From positions 620,001 through 684,000 of the forward strand of contig NW_017962917.1 in NCBI RefSeq assembly GCF_001661345.1: a DNA stretch of 64,000 nucleotides, read 5' to 3'. Both the position numbers and the translations under genes were made by a program. Below are positions 1-10,100 of the stretch, piece after piece; within the stretch, counting starts at the first letter, position 1, and each line of letters opens with the position of its first letter. This DNA comes from Ascoidea rubescens DSM 1968. Lineage: Eukaryota > Ascomycota > Saccharomycetes > Ascoideales > Ascoideaceae. The notes under the pieces were generated by a model. That model had not been told where the DNA came from and did not search any database. It worked only from the letters and a program-made list of their open reading frames with translations.

Positions 1-259
1 CAAGTCTTTGTCATTAAAATCGATGGCAGATCAATTTGGGGTCAGTATTGAGTTTCTTGATAATGATTTATGTAAATTCATCCAAAATAATAAGGTCAAT
101 TGTGTTATTGATAGGGTCAATGGAATTGTCGAGACAAATAGACCCGACAATAAGAATGCTCAGTATCAATTATTGATTAAACAAGGAGACGCATTGTTAA
201 CAAAACTACAAAAATATGGTGCTGCTGTTAGATTGAGTGGTACTGAAAGAGTTGCATAG
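1..259 (+). CDS. RPN7: 26S proteasome regulatory subunit Rpn7, C-terminal end (5' end outside window)
   Basis: The reading frame is open from base 2 to the stop at 257-259, so only the last 85 or so residues are here. They include FLDNDLCKFI, NCVIDRVNGIVETNRPDNKN and LLTKLQKYGAAVRL. These match the very conserved C-terminus of Rpn7 (human PSMD6), a PCI-domain subunit of the proteasome lid. In the family this tail follows the PCI winged helix and contributes to the helical bundle that holds the lid together. Rpn7 acts in the cytosol and nucleus in ubiquitin-dependent proteolysis. No break is visible in the part present. The identification is from recalled family sequence and the conservation is high. 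Confidence 0.93.
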   Translation, partial: KSLSLKSMADQFGVSIEFLDNDLCKFIQNNKVNCVIDRVNGIVETNRPDNKNAQYQLLIKQGDALLTKLQKYGAAVRLSGTERVA

Positions 260-428
260 ATAGTTGATAATTATATATTTATTCAACGGTCAATAAAAGT
301 CTATCTTTAATTGTTCCTTAAATTTAAGTGAGATATTCAAAAAAAAAAAGTAATTGTAAATATGATGTGGTAGATTAAACTGTGTACTTTGAATAGTGAA
401 AAATATTAAATAGAATGTAAAAAATAGC

Positions 429-435
429 AAAAAAA
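429..435 (-). terminator. Pol III terminator of tRNA-Val
   Basis: Seven consecutive A on the plus strand (seven T on the minus strand) directly follow the discriminator base of the tRNA gene. A run of four or more T is the normal RNA polymerase III stop signal. Confidence 0.85.
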
Positions 436-509
436 TGATTTTGCCCAGGATCGAACTGGGGACGTTCTGCGTGTTAAGCAGATGCCATAACCGACTAGAC
501 CACAAAACC
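436..509 (-). tRNA. tRNA-Val, anticodon AAC
   Basis: Read on the minus strand, this 74-base gene folds as a standard tRNA. The acceptor stem is GGTTTTG paired with CAAAATC (one G-U) plus discriminator A. The D arm carries the A box around TGGTCTAGTCGG. The anticodon stem-loop is CTGCT-TAACACG-CAG with anticodon AAC, so it reads GUU/GUC valine codons. The T arm contains the B box GTTCGATCC. There is no intron and CCA is not encoded, as usual in yeast. A T7 terminator follows at once. The anticodon loop read by eye is unambiguous. A LINE relic lies just upstream of its 5' end. Confidence 0.95.
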
Positions 510-514
510 ATTTT

Positions 515-842
515 CTATTGTACGGAATTATGCAAAAACTTATTAGCTGTTAGGTGTTATTACCAGCTGTATTACGATTTATTTGGACTAGATTTCGAGT
601 GGATTGCTGGAAACTTAAACAAAAAACGTTGTGTGTGTAACATCCCATCTCCTACAATATATTATTATCTCATTGAATGCCAGCACAATGAGGAAGCAAG
701 AACATTCACAGGCATAAGTCCTCTGGAACTTGGTTCAGAGAGGCCTACCCAACTTAAGCAACTTTTAGGTACAAGAAAAGGAATCAAAAAGTTGGTTAGT
801 TTTCTAGAAAGGGCATGGGACCTAAAACTCTTAAGATCCTAA
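515..842 (+). mobile_element. LINE (non-LTR retrotransposon) relic, C-terminal end of the RT protein
   Basis: An open frame reads RCVCN, then YYYLIECQHNEEAR, then LLGTRKGIKKLVSFLER and ends at a stop at 840-842. This is the layout of the C-terminus of Tad/I-group LINE ORF2 proteins: a Cys-x-Cys...Glu-Cys zinc-knuckle-like module after RT and RNase H, followed by a LL-T-x-x-G-I/L-x-x-L-x-x-F-I/L-E tail. Only about the last 100 residues remain. Endonuclease, RT and RNase H domains are absent, so it is a 5'-truncated dead copy, typical of LINE insertion. Sequence to about 1010, ending in an AATAATAATAA stretch, may be its 3' UTR and tail. The family call rests on motif memory. A LINE is likely; the clade is uncertain. 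Confidence 0.55.
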
Positions 843-1069
843 ATTCCTTTTCATCTGATTTGTGGGTTTTCTTCCTGTAAGTTCAGGTTTTCCTTCACCT
901 CGCTTAGAATTAAAGAGTCGGTTTTTGGTTATATATTAAACAATAGTTTTATAGCTACTATATAGGTCTTCGAGTCCCACATGGCTGGCTTTCGGTCACA
1001 GAATAAATAATAATAACGTATTACGATTGCTATTACTCGGATCTCACTTTGCCTTCTGAATTGCCTTCC

Positions 1070-1077
1070 TATAAATA
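1070..1077 (+). promoter_or_regulatory. TATA box of the small ORF
   Basis: TATAAATA, a perfect TATA-box consensus, lies about 119 bases upstream of the ATG at 1196. That is the usual distance in yeasts. It supports transcription of the small ORF. Confidence 0.5.
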
Positions 1078-1195
1078 TCTTTTTTGTAGCGACTTGTAGT
1101 CTTTCTCATTTGTTTTTTGTTTTATCGCCATCTGGTCTGTGTTTAAATTGATTTATAGATATATCTGCAAATTTTCAACCAAATTGATCTCGAAA

Positions 1196-1363
1196 ATGAC
1201 AAAAGACTCAAAGAAAGTATCCACTACTGTTATGCCATCAAGTGAAGGTAAACAACATACTTTGGGAGAGCCTGGTATTTTCCTCCCTGAAGATCCTCAT
1301 AAAATCAAGGCTTTTACTGAATTCTCCACTGTTGACCCCAAAACTTTGAACGAAGATAAATAG
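1196..1363 (+). CDS. small protein of 55 residues, unknown function
   Basis: The ATG at 1196 opens a 55-codon frame. The frame extends further upstream but has no earlier ATG. The product starts MTKDSKKVSTT, is charged and hydrophilic, and contains GEPGIFLPEDP and KAFTEFSTVDP. It has no signal peptide, membrane segment or Cys. The C-terminal half is not low-complexity and is not biased like a random AT-rich frame. A TATAAATA box 119 bases upstream favours a real gene. I do not recognise the family. It resembles small soluble yeast proteins in length and composition only. It could still be a chance frame, and conservation in related yeasts would settle it. Confidence 0.45.
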   Translation: MTKDSKKVSTTVMPSSEGKQHTLGEPGIFLPEDPHKIKAFTEFSTVDPKTLNEDK

Positions 1364-1846
1364 TTATTAGAAATAACTATATTTATAGTTTATATATCAA
1401 TTACTAGTCTACTCTATACAATGTTGATATCCCTTGTTTTCTACGTTTTCGAGATACCATATACCCTAATTTTTATAGAAACACACCCACCATACACACA
1501 CTTTTACTGATAATATTGTTTTTTTTCTGAAAAATACACGACATTTATGCCATACTCGCAATTCCAATTGTTGTAGCACCAAAAGAAGCAGAAGAAGCAA
1601 AACATCTCTGGCCTGCATCGGCCCAATTTCCGTCTCTCATCGCTGGTTTTGGTTAAGCTTTTGGGAGTTGCCTGTTTGGGTGATGAAAATTGTTGAGACG
1701 ATAACCATTAAATTTTCATATGGTTATTGTCTGACTTTCTATTAGATAAAAATTGTTTTGCCTGTTTGTTTCCCTTTTTTTTTCTCTTTCTTTTTACTTC
1801 TTACTGTTTTTATTCGCTCTAACTCAGTAATCTTCTGGTTCTGATC
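1364..1846. other. intergenic region, ADE3 promoter side
   Basis: A 483-base spacer between the small ORF and ADE3. It holds a short GC-richer stretch around 1610-1680 and a long T/C-rich run just before the ADE3 ATG, typical of a yeast 5' leader. One ACCCTAA occurs near 1463. I found no TGACTC (Gcn4/Bas1) site. Confidence 0.5.
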
Positions 1847-4681
1847 ATGATTGCTGAAATAATTGATGGCAAGGCTATTGCTGCCAGTATTCGCTCAAAT
1901 ATTAAAAATGAAATCATTTCAATTAAATCAAAGGTTCCAACTTTCAACCCTTCATTCACAATCATTCAGGTTGGTGCAAGACCAGATTCCTCCACTTATG
2001 TTAGAATGAAATTGAAAGCTGCAAAGGAGTCTGGTATTGAATGCGATTTATTAAATTTGCCTGATACTGTGACTAATGATGAAATCCTAACCCAAATTGA
2101 GATCTTGAACAATAATCCAAAAATCCACGGCTTGATCGTTCAGTTACCATTACCAAATCACATTGATGAAAAATTAATTACTTCTGCTGTTGACAATAAA
2201 AAAGATGTTGATGGATTTGGCACCGAAAATATCGGTGAAATCTCAAAGAAAAATGGCGATCCTCTATTCTTACCCGCTACTCCAAAGGGTATTATGAAAT
2301 TATTATCTGAATCAAATGTAGACTTGGTTGGTAAAAACTGCGTTGTTTTAGGTAGATCAGACATAGTTGGTTCACCTATGTCCAATCTTTTAAGAAATGC
2401 TGATGCAACTGTTACTACTTTACATTCAAAATCTAAGAATATAGATTTTTTCCTTAAAAATGCTGATATCGTGGTCTCGGCCATTGGTAGGTCAAACTTC
2501 GTTAAAGCTGATTCCTTGAAGAAAGATGTCATTGTCATTGATGTCGGCACTAATTTCGTTCCCGACTCAACTAAGAAATCTGGTTCAAGGATGGTTGGTG
2601 ATGTTGATTTTGAATCAGTTTCTCAAGTCGCCTCAAAAATTACTCCAGTTCCAGGTGGTGTTGGTCCAATGACGGTTGCCATGTTATTAGAAAATGTCCT
2701 TATCTCTGCAAAAAGATTTAATGAGTTAGGTTATTCATTTGCAAAACCAGATTTTACTCCATTAAGATTGAATTTATTAAAACCTGTTCCATCCGATTTT
2801 GAAATTTCAAGAGCTCAAAAGCCTAAAAAAATTACTCAGATTGCTAAAGAATCTGGAATTCTTTCCTCTGAACTCGAACCCTATGGCTCAACTAAGGCTA
2901 AAATTAAGTTGTCCATATTGGATCGTCTTGCAAATAAAAAAAATGGTAAATACATTTTAGTCACCGGAATCACACCAACTCCATTAGGTGAGGGTAAATC
3001 AACTACCACTGTCGGTTTAGCTCAAGCTTTGGGTGCTCATTTAAACAAAACTGTATTTGCGAATGTTCGTCAACCTTCAATGGGTCCAACTTTTGGTATT
3101 AAAGGTGGTGCTGCAGGTGGCGGCTATTCTCAAGTTATTCCAATGGACGAGTTCAATATGCATCTTACTGGTGATATTCATGCAATTTCAATGGCTAATA
3201 ATTTATTAGCTGCTGCAATTGATACAAGAATCTTTCACGAAAATACTCAAAAAGATCCTGCTTTATATAGAAGATTAGTTCCTGCTAAAAAAGGAAAGAG
3301 ATCTTTCACTAAATCCATGCTAAGAAGATTAGAAAAATTAGGAATCAATAAAACCGATCCAAATGATTTGACTCCAGAAGAAGTCTCAAAGTTTGTTAGA
3401 TTAGATATCGACCCAGATTCAATTACCTGGAGAAGAGTAGTTGATTGCAACGATAGATTTCTTCGAGGTATCACAATCGGTGAAGCTCCAACTGAAAGAG
3501 GTATGACAAGGAAAACTGGATTTGATATTTCCGTTGCATCAGAATGTATGGCAATTTTAGCATTGGCAAATTCGTTAGAAGACTTAAGAGAAAGATTAGG
3601 AAAAATTGTTGTTGCTTCATCAAAAGCAGGTGTTCCGGTAACTTGTGAGGATATTGGTGCTGCTGGTGCTTTAACTGCTTTATTGGTTGATGCAATCAAA
3701 CCAACCATTATGCAAACATTAGAAGGAACACCAGTTTTTATTCATGCTGGTCCTTTTGCTAATATTTCAATCGGTGCAAACTCAGTTTTATCAGATAAAA
3801 TTGCTTTAAAATTAGCTGGTGTTGATTCAGCTTTATCAGAAGAGGAAATCAAAGAACAACAAGGCTATGTCATTACTGAGGCAGGTTTTGATTTTACCAT
3901 GGGTGGTGAAAGATTTATCAATATTAAATGCAGATCCTCTGGTTTAGAACCAGATGTTGTTATCATTGTTGCTACTGTTAGAGCATTAAAAGTTCATGGT
4001 GGTGGTCCAGATGTTAAAGCTGGGTCACCATTGGCACAAGAATACACTCAAGAAAACATTGAATTATTACAAAAGGGATGTGCTAACTTAGCTAAACATA
4101 TTTCTAATGCTAAAGAGTATGGTTTGCCAATTATTGTTGCCATTAATAAGATGACATCAGATACTGATAAAGAGCATGAAGTCATTCGTCAAGCCTCAAT
4201 TAAAGCCGGAGCAGTTGACGCTATCGTTTCTAACCATTGGGAAGAAGGTGGTAAAGGAGCAGTAGATTTAGCCAAGGGTGTTATTGAAGCATCCAATTTA
4301 CCAAAATATTTCAATTTTCTTTATTCAGTTGATAATTCTGTTGATGAAAAAATTTCTAAAATTGCAAAAGTCATGTATGGTGCAAGTAAAGTAGAATTTT
4401 TACCGGAAGCCCAAAGGAAGATAGATTTATATACTCGACAAGGATTTGGTAAGTTGCCAATTTGCATTGCTAAAACTCAATATTCTCTTTCTCATGATGC
4501 CAACCTAAAGGGTGTTCCTACTGGATTTACATTTCCAATAAGAGACGTCAGAGCCAGTATTGGAGCAGGTTATTTATATGCCTTAGCTGCTGAAATCCAG
4601 ACAATTCCCGGGTTACCAACTCATTGTGGATTCATGAATGTGGAAGTTAATGAAGATGGTGAAATTGATGGTTTATTTTAA
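1847..4681 (+). CDS. ADE3: C1-tetrahydrofolate synthase, trifunctional, cytosolic type
   Basis: 944 residues, the usual length. Residues 1-310 or so are the methylene-THF dehydrogenase/methenyl-THF cyclohydrolase. Tyr51 and Lys55 (YVRMK), Gln99 in VQLPLP and Asp122 in KDVDGF match the human active-site set Tyr52/Lys56/Gln100/Asp125. VVLGRSDIVGSP binds NADP. Residues 320-944 are the 10-formyl-THF synthetase: the ATP loop is TPTPLGEGKSTT (376-387), then GIKGGAAGGGYSQVIPMDEFN, and the chain ends in GEIDGLF. The enzyme interconverts one-carbon THF forms for purine, thymidylate and methionine synthesis. The protein begins directly with MIAEIIDGKAIA and has no mitochondrial presequence, so it corresponds to cytosolic Ade3 rather than Mis1. 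No break is visible. Confidence 0.97.
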   Translation: MIAEIIDGKAIAASIRSNIKNEIISIKSKVPTFNPSFTIIQVGARPDSSTYVRMKLKAAKESGIECDLLNLPDTVTNDEILTQIEILNNNPKIHGLIVQLPLPNHIDEKLITSAVDNKKDVDGFGTENIGEISKKNGDPLFLPATPKGIMKLLSESNVDLVGKNCVVLGRSDIVGSPMSNLLRNADATVTTLHSKSKNIDFFLKNADIVVSAIGRSNFVKADSLKKDVIVIDVGTNFVPDSTKKSGSRMVGDVDFESVSQVASKITPVPGGVGPMTVAMLLENVLISAKRFNELGYSFAKPDFTPLRLNLLKPVPSDFEISRAQKPKKITQIAKESGILSSELEPYGSTKAKIKLSILDRLANKKNGKYILVTGITPTPLGEGKSTTTVGLAQALGAHLNKTVFANVRQPSMGPTFGIKGGAAGGGYSQVIPMDEFNMHLTGDIHAISMANNLLAAAIDTRIFHENTQKDPALYRRLVPAKKGKRSFTKSMLRRLEKLGINKTDPNDLTPEEVSKFVRLDIDPDSITWRRVVDCNDRFLRGITIGEAPTERGMTRKTGFDISVASECMAILALANSLEDLRERLGKIVVASSKAGVPVTCEDIGAAGALTALLVDAIKPTIMQTLEGTPVFIHAGPFANISIGANSVLSDKIALKLAGVDSALSEEEIKEQQGYVITEAGFDFTMGGERFINIKCRSSGLEPDVVIIVATVRALKVHGGGPDVKAGSPLAQEYTQENIELLQKGCANLAKHISNAKEYGLPIIVAINKMTSDTDKEHEVIRQASIKAGAVDAIVSNHWEEGGKGAVDLAKGVIEASNLPKYFNFLYSVDNSVDEKISKIAKVMYGASKVEFLPEAQRKIDLYTRQGFGKLPICIAKTQYSLSHDANLKGVPTGFTFPIRDVRASIGAGYLYALAAEIQTIPGLPTHCGFMNVEVNEDGEIDGLF

Positions 4682-5194
4682 TCAAATCAATTTATTTTCA
4701 AATTTTACTTTTTTTCAATTCTTTTTTATGTGTTTTGTTCTTAAATTCAACATTTAAGACGTCATTAATATTCTTTTTTAAAATGGTGTTCTCCAAAAGG
4801 AGAGGATAAAATTTTTTAATTTTATTTTTGTTTGTTTTTTATTCAATTTCTATAGTCTTTTCACTTAATATTCTTCAACATGTATTTAATTCACGAAACA
4901 TCTCTTACATCTAAAAAGATACAATATAAAAACGATTATCACAGGACCAAATAAGACCAGCACAATTATGTAAAACGTATTGATTACTAAATGTTATAAG
5001 ATTATAAATTTCACGTGATTTAAACTTTTATATCTATTATGTAATACGGATATGATCCCTTTTTTAAAGGGCAAACAGACACTGAACTCAGATTGTTTTA
5101 TTCACTGTATTTTGCATGTTATATTTTGTAATTTTTATCTCATATTTTATTTTAAACGTTGGTTGATTATTTGTTTTTGTTGGCTGTTAAGACA
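4682..5194. other. intergenic region between ADE3 and DEP1
   Basis: A 513-base AT-rich spacer holding the ADE3 3' end and the DEP1 promoter. T-rich stretches follow the ADE3 stop. The only discrete site I see is a CACGTG palindrome, listed separately. No other gene is visible. Confidence 0.5.
5011..5018. promoter_or_regulatory. E-box TCACGTGA upstream of DEP1
   Basis: A perfect 8-base palindrome, TCACGTGA, about 180 bases before the DEP1 start codon. In yeasts this is the core site of bHLH factors such as Cbf1, Pho4 and Tye7. The position fits a promoter site. Which factor binds is not shown by the sequence. Confidence 0.45.
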
Positions 5195-6556
5195 ATGGAG
5201 AACTCTTCGTTTTCTACTTCACATTCGTGCTCTCATTCTCATTCTGCCTCACATTCTACTTCTGTTTTCAATTCAAATTCAAATTCAAACTCTATAGTGA
5301 TGACCGAAGATACTGCCCTAACAAGTTTTTCTAACAGCTCAAATAATGATGGGGATAATAGCAACAGAGACAGTAACAATTTAAGTGTTCTTTTAAACAA
5401 CTCTTCTCCTAATACCACTGGCTCTTCTAAGACGACATCTAATTCCATTTTATCAAATAACGAAAAATTTAATCAAAATACAGACGAGATTCAAATTCAA
5501 ATCGATCCTATAAAACAAGAATCTGGCGATATAAGCGATCAGAACATTCTTCAAGATAATGATATTACTAAAGACAAAGAGAATAATGATATAGAAAATT
5601 CAGATGTAGAAATGGAAGATATCAATCAAATAAATAATAATGAGGAAGAAATAGAAAAAATATCCTTAATAACTGTGTTTGATAAGGACTCCTCTAAAGA
5701 TAATAAAAGCACTGATAAGGATAGCCCTATTGGAGAAAATAACCATGAAAATAGGCAATGTGGGGACGAAAATGATAGTAAGAATGGAAATAAAGTTGAA
5801 AATGAAAATGAAACCAAGATTGAAAATAACTCCAATGGTAGCAATAATAATGAAAATGATAGAATGGAAATACATCATGATAAAGACAATTATAACACAA
5901 AAGAATTATCAAGTGACTCCAATGGTATTAATAATCTACTAATAAATAACCTTATTGAAAAAACAATAAATGATTCAATTTCAGATAATAGAAACAACTC
6001 AAAACAAGAAAAAATCAAAGACAATCCCAAAAATAACACTGAAGAAGATACTCCAAAAAATAATCAGATAGAAAATCTACCAGAAAAAAATGATAAAGAG
6101 AATGAAAAGGAGGAAAATATACAGATCGAGAAAGAACTAACTGAAGAGGAAATAAAAGAAAGGGAAAAACAAGAACTAATCAAGTTTCGTCAAGAAGCAA
6201 TTGAATCACTTAAAGATATTGAAATCCACTTTGCTAAGCTAAAAGATCGTTTGTATGAGGATAAACTATCCAGATATAAAAGCGAGATCGAAATGTGTAT
6301 AAATGGATCCCATCCTTCACTAAGAATAATGTACGAAAAAATTGAAAAAGATAGAAACCAAAAAATCAACTTGGTCCATAAAAGAACCAAATACGAACTC
6401 GAGTGTGTGGAGAATCAAATAAGGGCCCAAAGATATTCGATACACCAGCAGTTCTTCAAGGACTCAGTTGAGTTCAAGGAAAAGCTTCTCAGAAAAAGCT
6501 CTCTGAACTGGTATCAAATATATAGAGAAAAAACAATCTTGGACAATTCGATATAG
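5195..6556 (+). CDS. DEP1: Rpd3L histone deacetylase complex subunit, Dep1-like (Sds3 family)
   Basis: 453 residues from the first ATG at 5195 (MENSSFSTS). The frame is open further 5' but lacks an ATG there. A second ATG at 5300 is possible. Residues 1-310 are disordered and rich in Asn, Ser, Asp, Glu and Lys. Residues 315-453 form the conserved Sds3-like helical region, with EAIESLKDIEIHFAKLKDRL, then SEIEMCINGSHP, HQQFFKDS and a terminal NWYQIYREK. The ESLKDIE/GSHP/NWY pattern is closer to Dep1 than to Sds3 as I recall them. Dep1 is a nuclear scaffold of the Rpd3L deacetylase complex that represses and activates transcription. The Dep1/Sds3 choice is moderately sure and the family is sure. 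Confidence 0.8.
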   Translation: MENSSFSTSHSCSHSHSASHSTSVFNSNSNSNSIVMTEDTALTSFSNSSNNDGDNSNRDSNNLSVLLNNSSPNTTGSSKTTSNSILSNNEKFNQNTDEIQIQIDPIKQESGDISDQNILQDNDITKDKENNDIENSDVEMEDINQINNNEEEIEKISLITVFDKDSSKDNKSTDKDSPIGENNHENRQCGDENDSKNGNKVENENETKIENNSNGSNNNENDRMEIHHDKDNYNTKELSSDSNGINNLLINNLIEKTINDSISDNRNNSKQEKIKDNPKNNTEEDTPKNNQIENLPEKNDKENEKEENIQIEKELTEEEIKEREKQELIKFRQEAIESLKDIEIHFAKLKDRLYEDKLSRYKSEIEMCINGSHPSLRIMYEKIEKDRNQKINLVHKRTKYELECVENQIRAQRYSIHQQFFKDSVEFKEKLLRKSSLNWYQIYREKTILDNSI

Positions 6557-7102
6557 CATCATAAAATTTTTTAATTCTAATAGTTGCTAATTGATTCATG
6601 CCATTGCAGTATGTGTTCTTCCCTGATTCTGATAGCCCTGACACTGTTTTTTAATATGCTACCATTTCCAATGGAGAGCTCAACTGCTTAATTGTATTCT
6701 ATCAATTAATTACATTAACCATAGGTTTAGTTAATTAGAGACTATTTTAGAGACAAATTGATCATCGACACAGTTCTTCCGAGGGTGTTTCTCGAAAAAG
6801 AACCGTGGTCACATGATGTATTTATCAGATTTCGGTATCCGATTTTTCAATTTGTTTTTTTTCTTTTGGTGATATCGAAGTAAAAGAAGAACAAGTTCAT
6901 AAAATAGATAGAGCAGATGAATTACTATTCGTTTTCTTGCAAATGGTTAGTTTTTTTGATTTCTAATTATTTACTTGGCTAGAGTGAGAAAAATTTCAAC
7001 TATCATTTGAAATCTTATTTGTGCTTATCATGTTTCTACATTGAGTGTTTCTTATCGTTAATGTCATTAATATTATTATTTATATATTCATTGTCACTGC
7101 TA
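6557..7102. other. convergent gap between DEP1 and NUM1 with promoter-like sequence
   Basis: 546 bases between two 3' ends. Unlike a plain terminator region it has a more GC-balanced stretch at about 6760-6840 with TCACATGA and a run of mixed sequence, then a T-rich leader-like run and an ATG near 6944 that stops after a few codons. This looks more like a promoter than a 3' UTR and could belong to a very short, spliced or non-coding transcript. I cannot define one. Confidence 0.3.
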
Positions 7103-10100
7103 CTATGCTCTGTGTTGAATAGCAGATCCTGTAGACACAGCTCTTCTTCCCTCACCTATCAATGGTGAAGAGGACTTGTTCATTAACACATTACCAAGCT
7201 GTGAAGTCGATCTCTTGAGAGGAATTAACATTGAAGTTCGTCGGCTAATAAACGTTTTTTTCTTGGGCTTGTTTTCCTTTGTAGTTGGTTCATTATGGTG
7301 ACAATTATTGTTGCTTTGAAGTCCCATAAATGGTTTGCTTTTAAGCCCTCCTATTTTATCTTTATTGGCGAGCAAATATCTGATTGAATTATACCAGCTG
7401 TTGTGGCTGATTTTATTTGGGCAGATCAATTTGATGCTTTTATTATTTGAATATATTATTAAGCTTTTCTTATAAAATTTTCCATCTATGCTGTTCTTAT
7501 TGATATTGTCATCAGCACTCTCTATTCTGCTTATTTTTAAACTTCTTGCTTTTATATTTTCATTTTCTTCGTTATCATTCCAACTATCATATTCATTACT
7601 CATAAAACTTGGGTTTTCATCTGTCCAATACAATGATAATTTATTTGGAACAACCCAAAAATATCTCTTGTGATATCCTTCTTTTTTACCAGATGTTAAC
7701 AAACTGTTAAATGATTTAATCAAAAATTCTCCAATCACTATATGATTAATTATTTCAATTATATTTTCCTTCAAGACTGATTTAAAATTTATCTTATCAT
7801 TCATTGTAACATCAATGAACCTTGATGATCTCTTGTTGATAATATCATCTTTACTATATAAGCTGCTCCTTTTCATTTTTTTGAAATCATTATCATCAAT
7901 CATATTTGAACCAAACTTATTTAAACTCTCTTTGAATGATGTACTATTATTATCCATCTTATACAATAATAATTTTCCTTCCTCTGGTCCAACATGAGAT
8001 TCATGATAGATATCTGATGGTGTAGATATTTCATTTTCATTGTTACTATTATTGCTACTATAATCATTGTTATTGTACAGATTATTATAAATATTTTCAT
8101 TTTCATTAAAATCTTTGCTATCTTTAATTTTATCATTATCAACCTTTTTGACAAAAAATTTAAGTCTTGAACTTATGGAACTTGTAGATTTATTTTGATT
8201 TTTCATTGAAAATATTTCTTTCTTTTCGACTTTTAACTCATTATCCACTTTATTAGTATTATCATTAGTATTATGTTGAATATTATTACTTCCGTTACTA
8301 TTCGATTTATTGCTCATATTATCATCATTGTCATTCTCAATCTCCTTAATAGTGTCTCTATTAATACTTTGTTCGCCGCTTTTTATGCTTTTGTTAATAC
8401 TCTTATTGATACTTTTAATGCTTAATTTATCTCCGATTTCGTTGATATCATTTGATCTTTGTTTAATCAATGTATATCCAAATCTTTTAGCTGCTTCGAA
8501 AAAATCAATTTGATCACTAATTGAATTGATCTTTAATTTGTCTTTTTCTTGGTTGATATCATTATCATCAAATGATTTTAGTTTATTATGTTGCCTTAGT
8601 AATTTGTTTTCCTCTTCTAAAACTGAGCATCTTAATTCTGTATAGCGAAATTTACCAAGTAACTTTTCAATTTCAATTTTAACTTTAATCGAGTGTTCAA
8701 TTACTCTATCATCGATATAATTCAATTTTTCGTTTTGTTTGTTTAGCCTATCACTTAATTTGATTAGGATTTTATTTAAAATTTTCGTTAATTCGGAATA
8801 CTTTTCAGATTTTAGTGAAGATTTGGATAAGATATGGTTTAATTCTTTGTTTAGCTCTTGTAAATCCTTGTGTTTATTTTCTAGTTCAGAATATTTACCA
8901 AATATTGTATTAAAATCGTCATTATTATTAAAGTTGTTAATATTTAGAGTGTTTTCATTATTTATTGAATTTAAGCTTTTTGATTCACTTATTGATTTTA
9001 TTCTATTATACTCTTCAATATTCAATAAAACTAAATTATTTTGAGAAACATAATTGTCAATGATATCTTTATGGGATTTGTTAATAAGATCTTGGTCATC
9101 ACTTAGGGTTTTAGTAAAAGTTTTATTGTAATTTTCATTATTGGAGAATTGATCATCATCATTATCATCATCATTGTCATCATCATCTGGTTCTATATCA
9201 CTGGGGTTTATGCCAGATTCTCTTTCTAGTTTTAGCTCTTTTAATAAATCTCTAGTTGCTTCCTCGATTGTTATAGTATTATTATGGTCATTATGGGAGG
9301 TTTTGCTATTACTGTAGTAAATGGTATTGCTATGGGTACTAGTACTGGCATTTTTATTGGTACTAGTATTAGTACTGTCAGTAGTAACGGTATTATTTTG
9401 AGGAAACCTAGTATTTATGATTGATTTATCATATTTTGGAGTATTGTTATCGCATTTAACTAATTTATTATCGATTTCGTTAACCTTTCTAATTGATATC
9501 TTTTTCAAGTCTTTTGATCTATTATATAGACCAATTTTAACCAATCTTGCAGAAGAAAAGGTCAAGGGATTCTCAGAATGTTTATGAGAGGAAGTTGGTA
9601 GTATTGGAGTATCGATTTCAGAATCAGATTGAGACTGGGAGACAGATTCAGAATCAGATTCTATTTCAGTTTCAGTTTCAGTTTTGTCAGAATCAGAGGA
9701 TATGTTTGGTTTTAAATTTGAGTCAATTAAATCATTTTCTAACAATAGGCTATTGAGTTCAGATTCTGAGCTATTTAGTAAGAGAGAGAATCTTGAATTA
9801 CTATTAGCTGCGTCGAATTTTGATTTTAGTAATTGAGACTTTAATTGGATAATGTAGTTGTTGTATTTTTCAGTTTTGGTATTGAATTTGAATCTTAAAT
9901 TAGATAATTGGTATTTATGGTTTAATAGTTCCTGAGCCAATTTTGATACTGATTCATTTAGTATTTTATTCTGGTTCTGGAGTTCCTTTATGGTTGATTT
10001 CTTTTGAAAGTTTTCAAACTGGAGTTTTCTTGTTTCTTTGGTGAGATTGTTTGATAGTCCAAGAGAGAAGCCCAATTCTTGATTAGAAACTAAAGAAAAG

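Noticed and set aside
970-990. TTCGAGTCCCAC resembling a tRNA B box
   Set aside because: No T-stem pairing, no A box or acceptor stem around it; probably part of the LINE 3' region.
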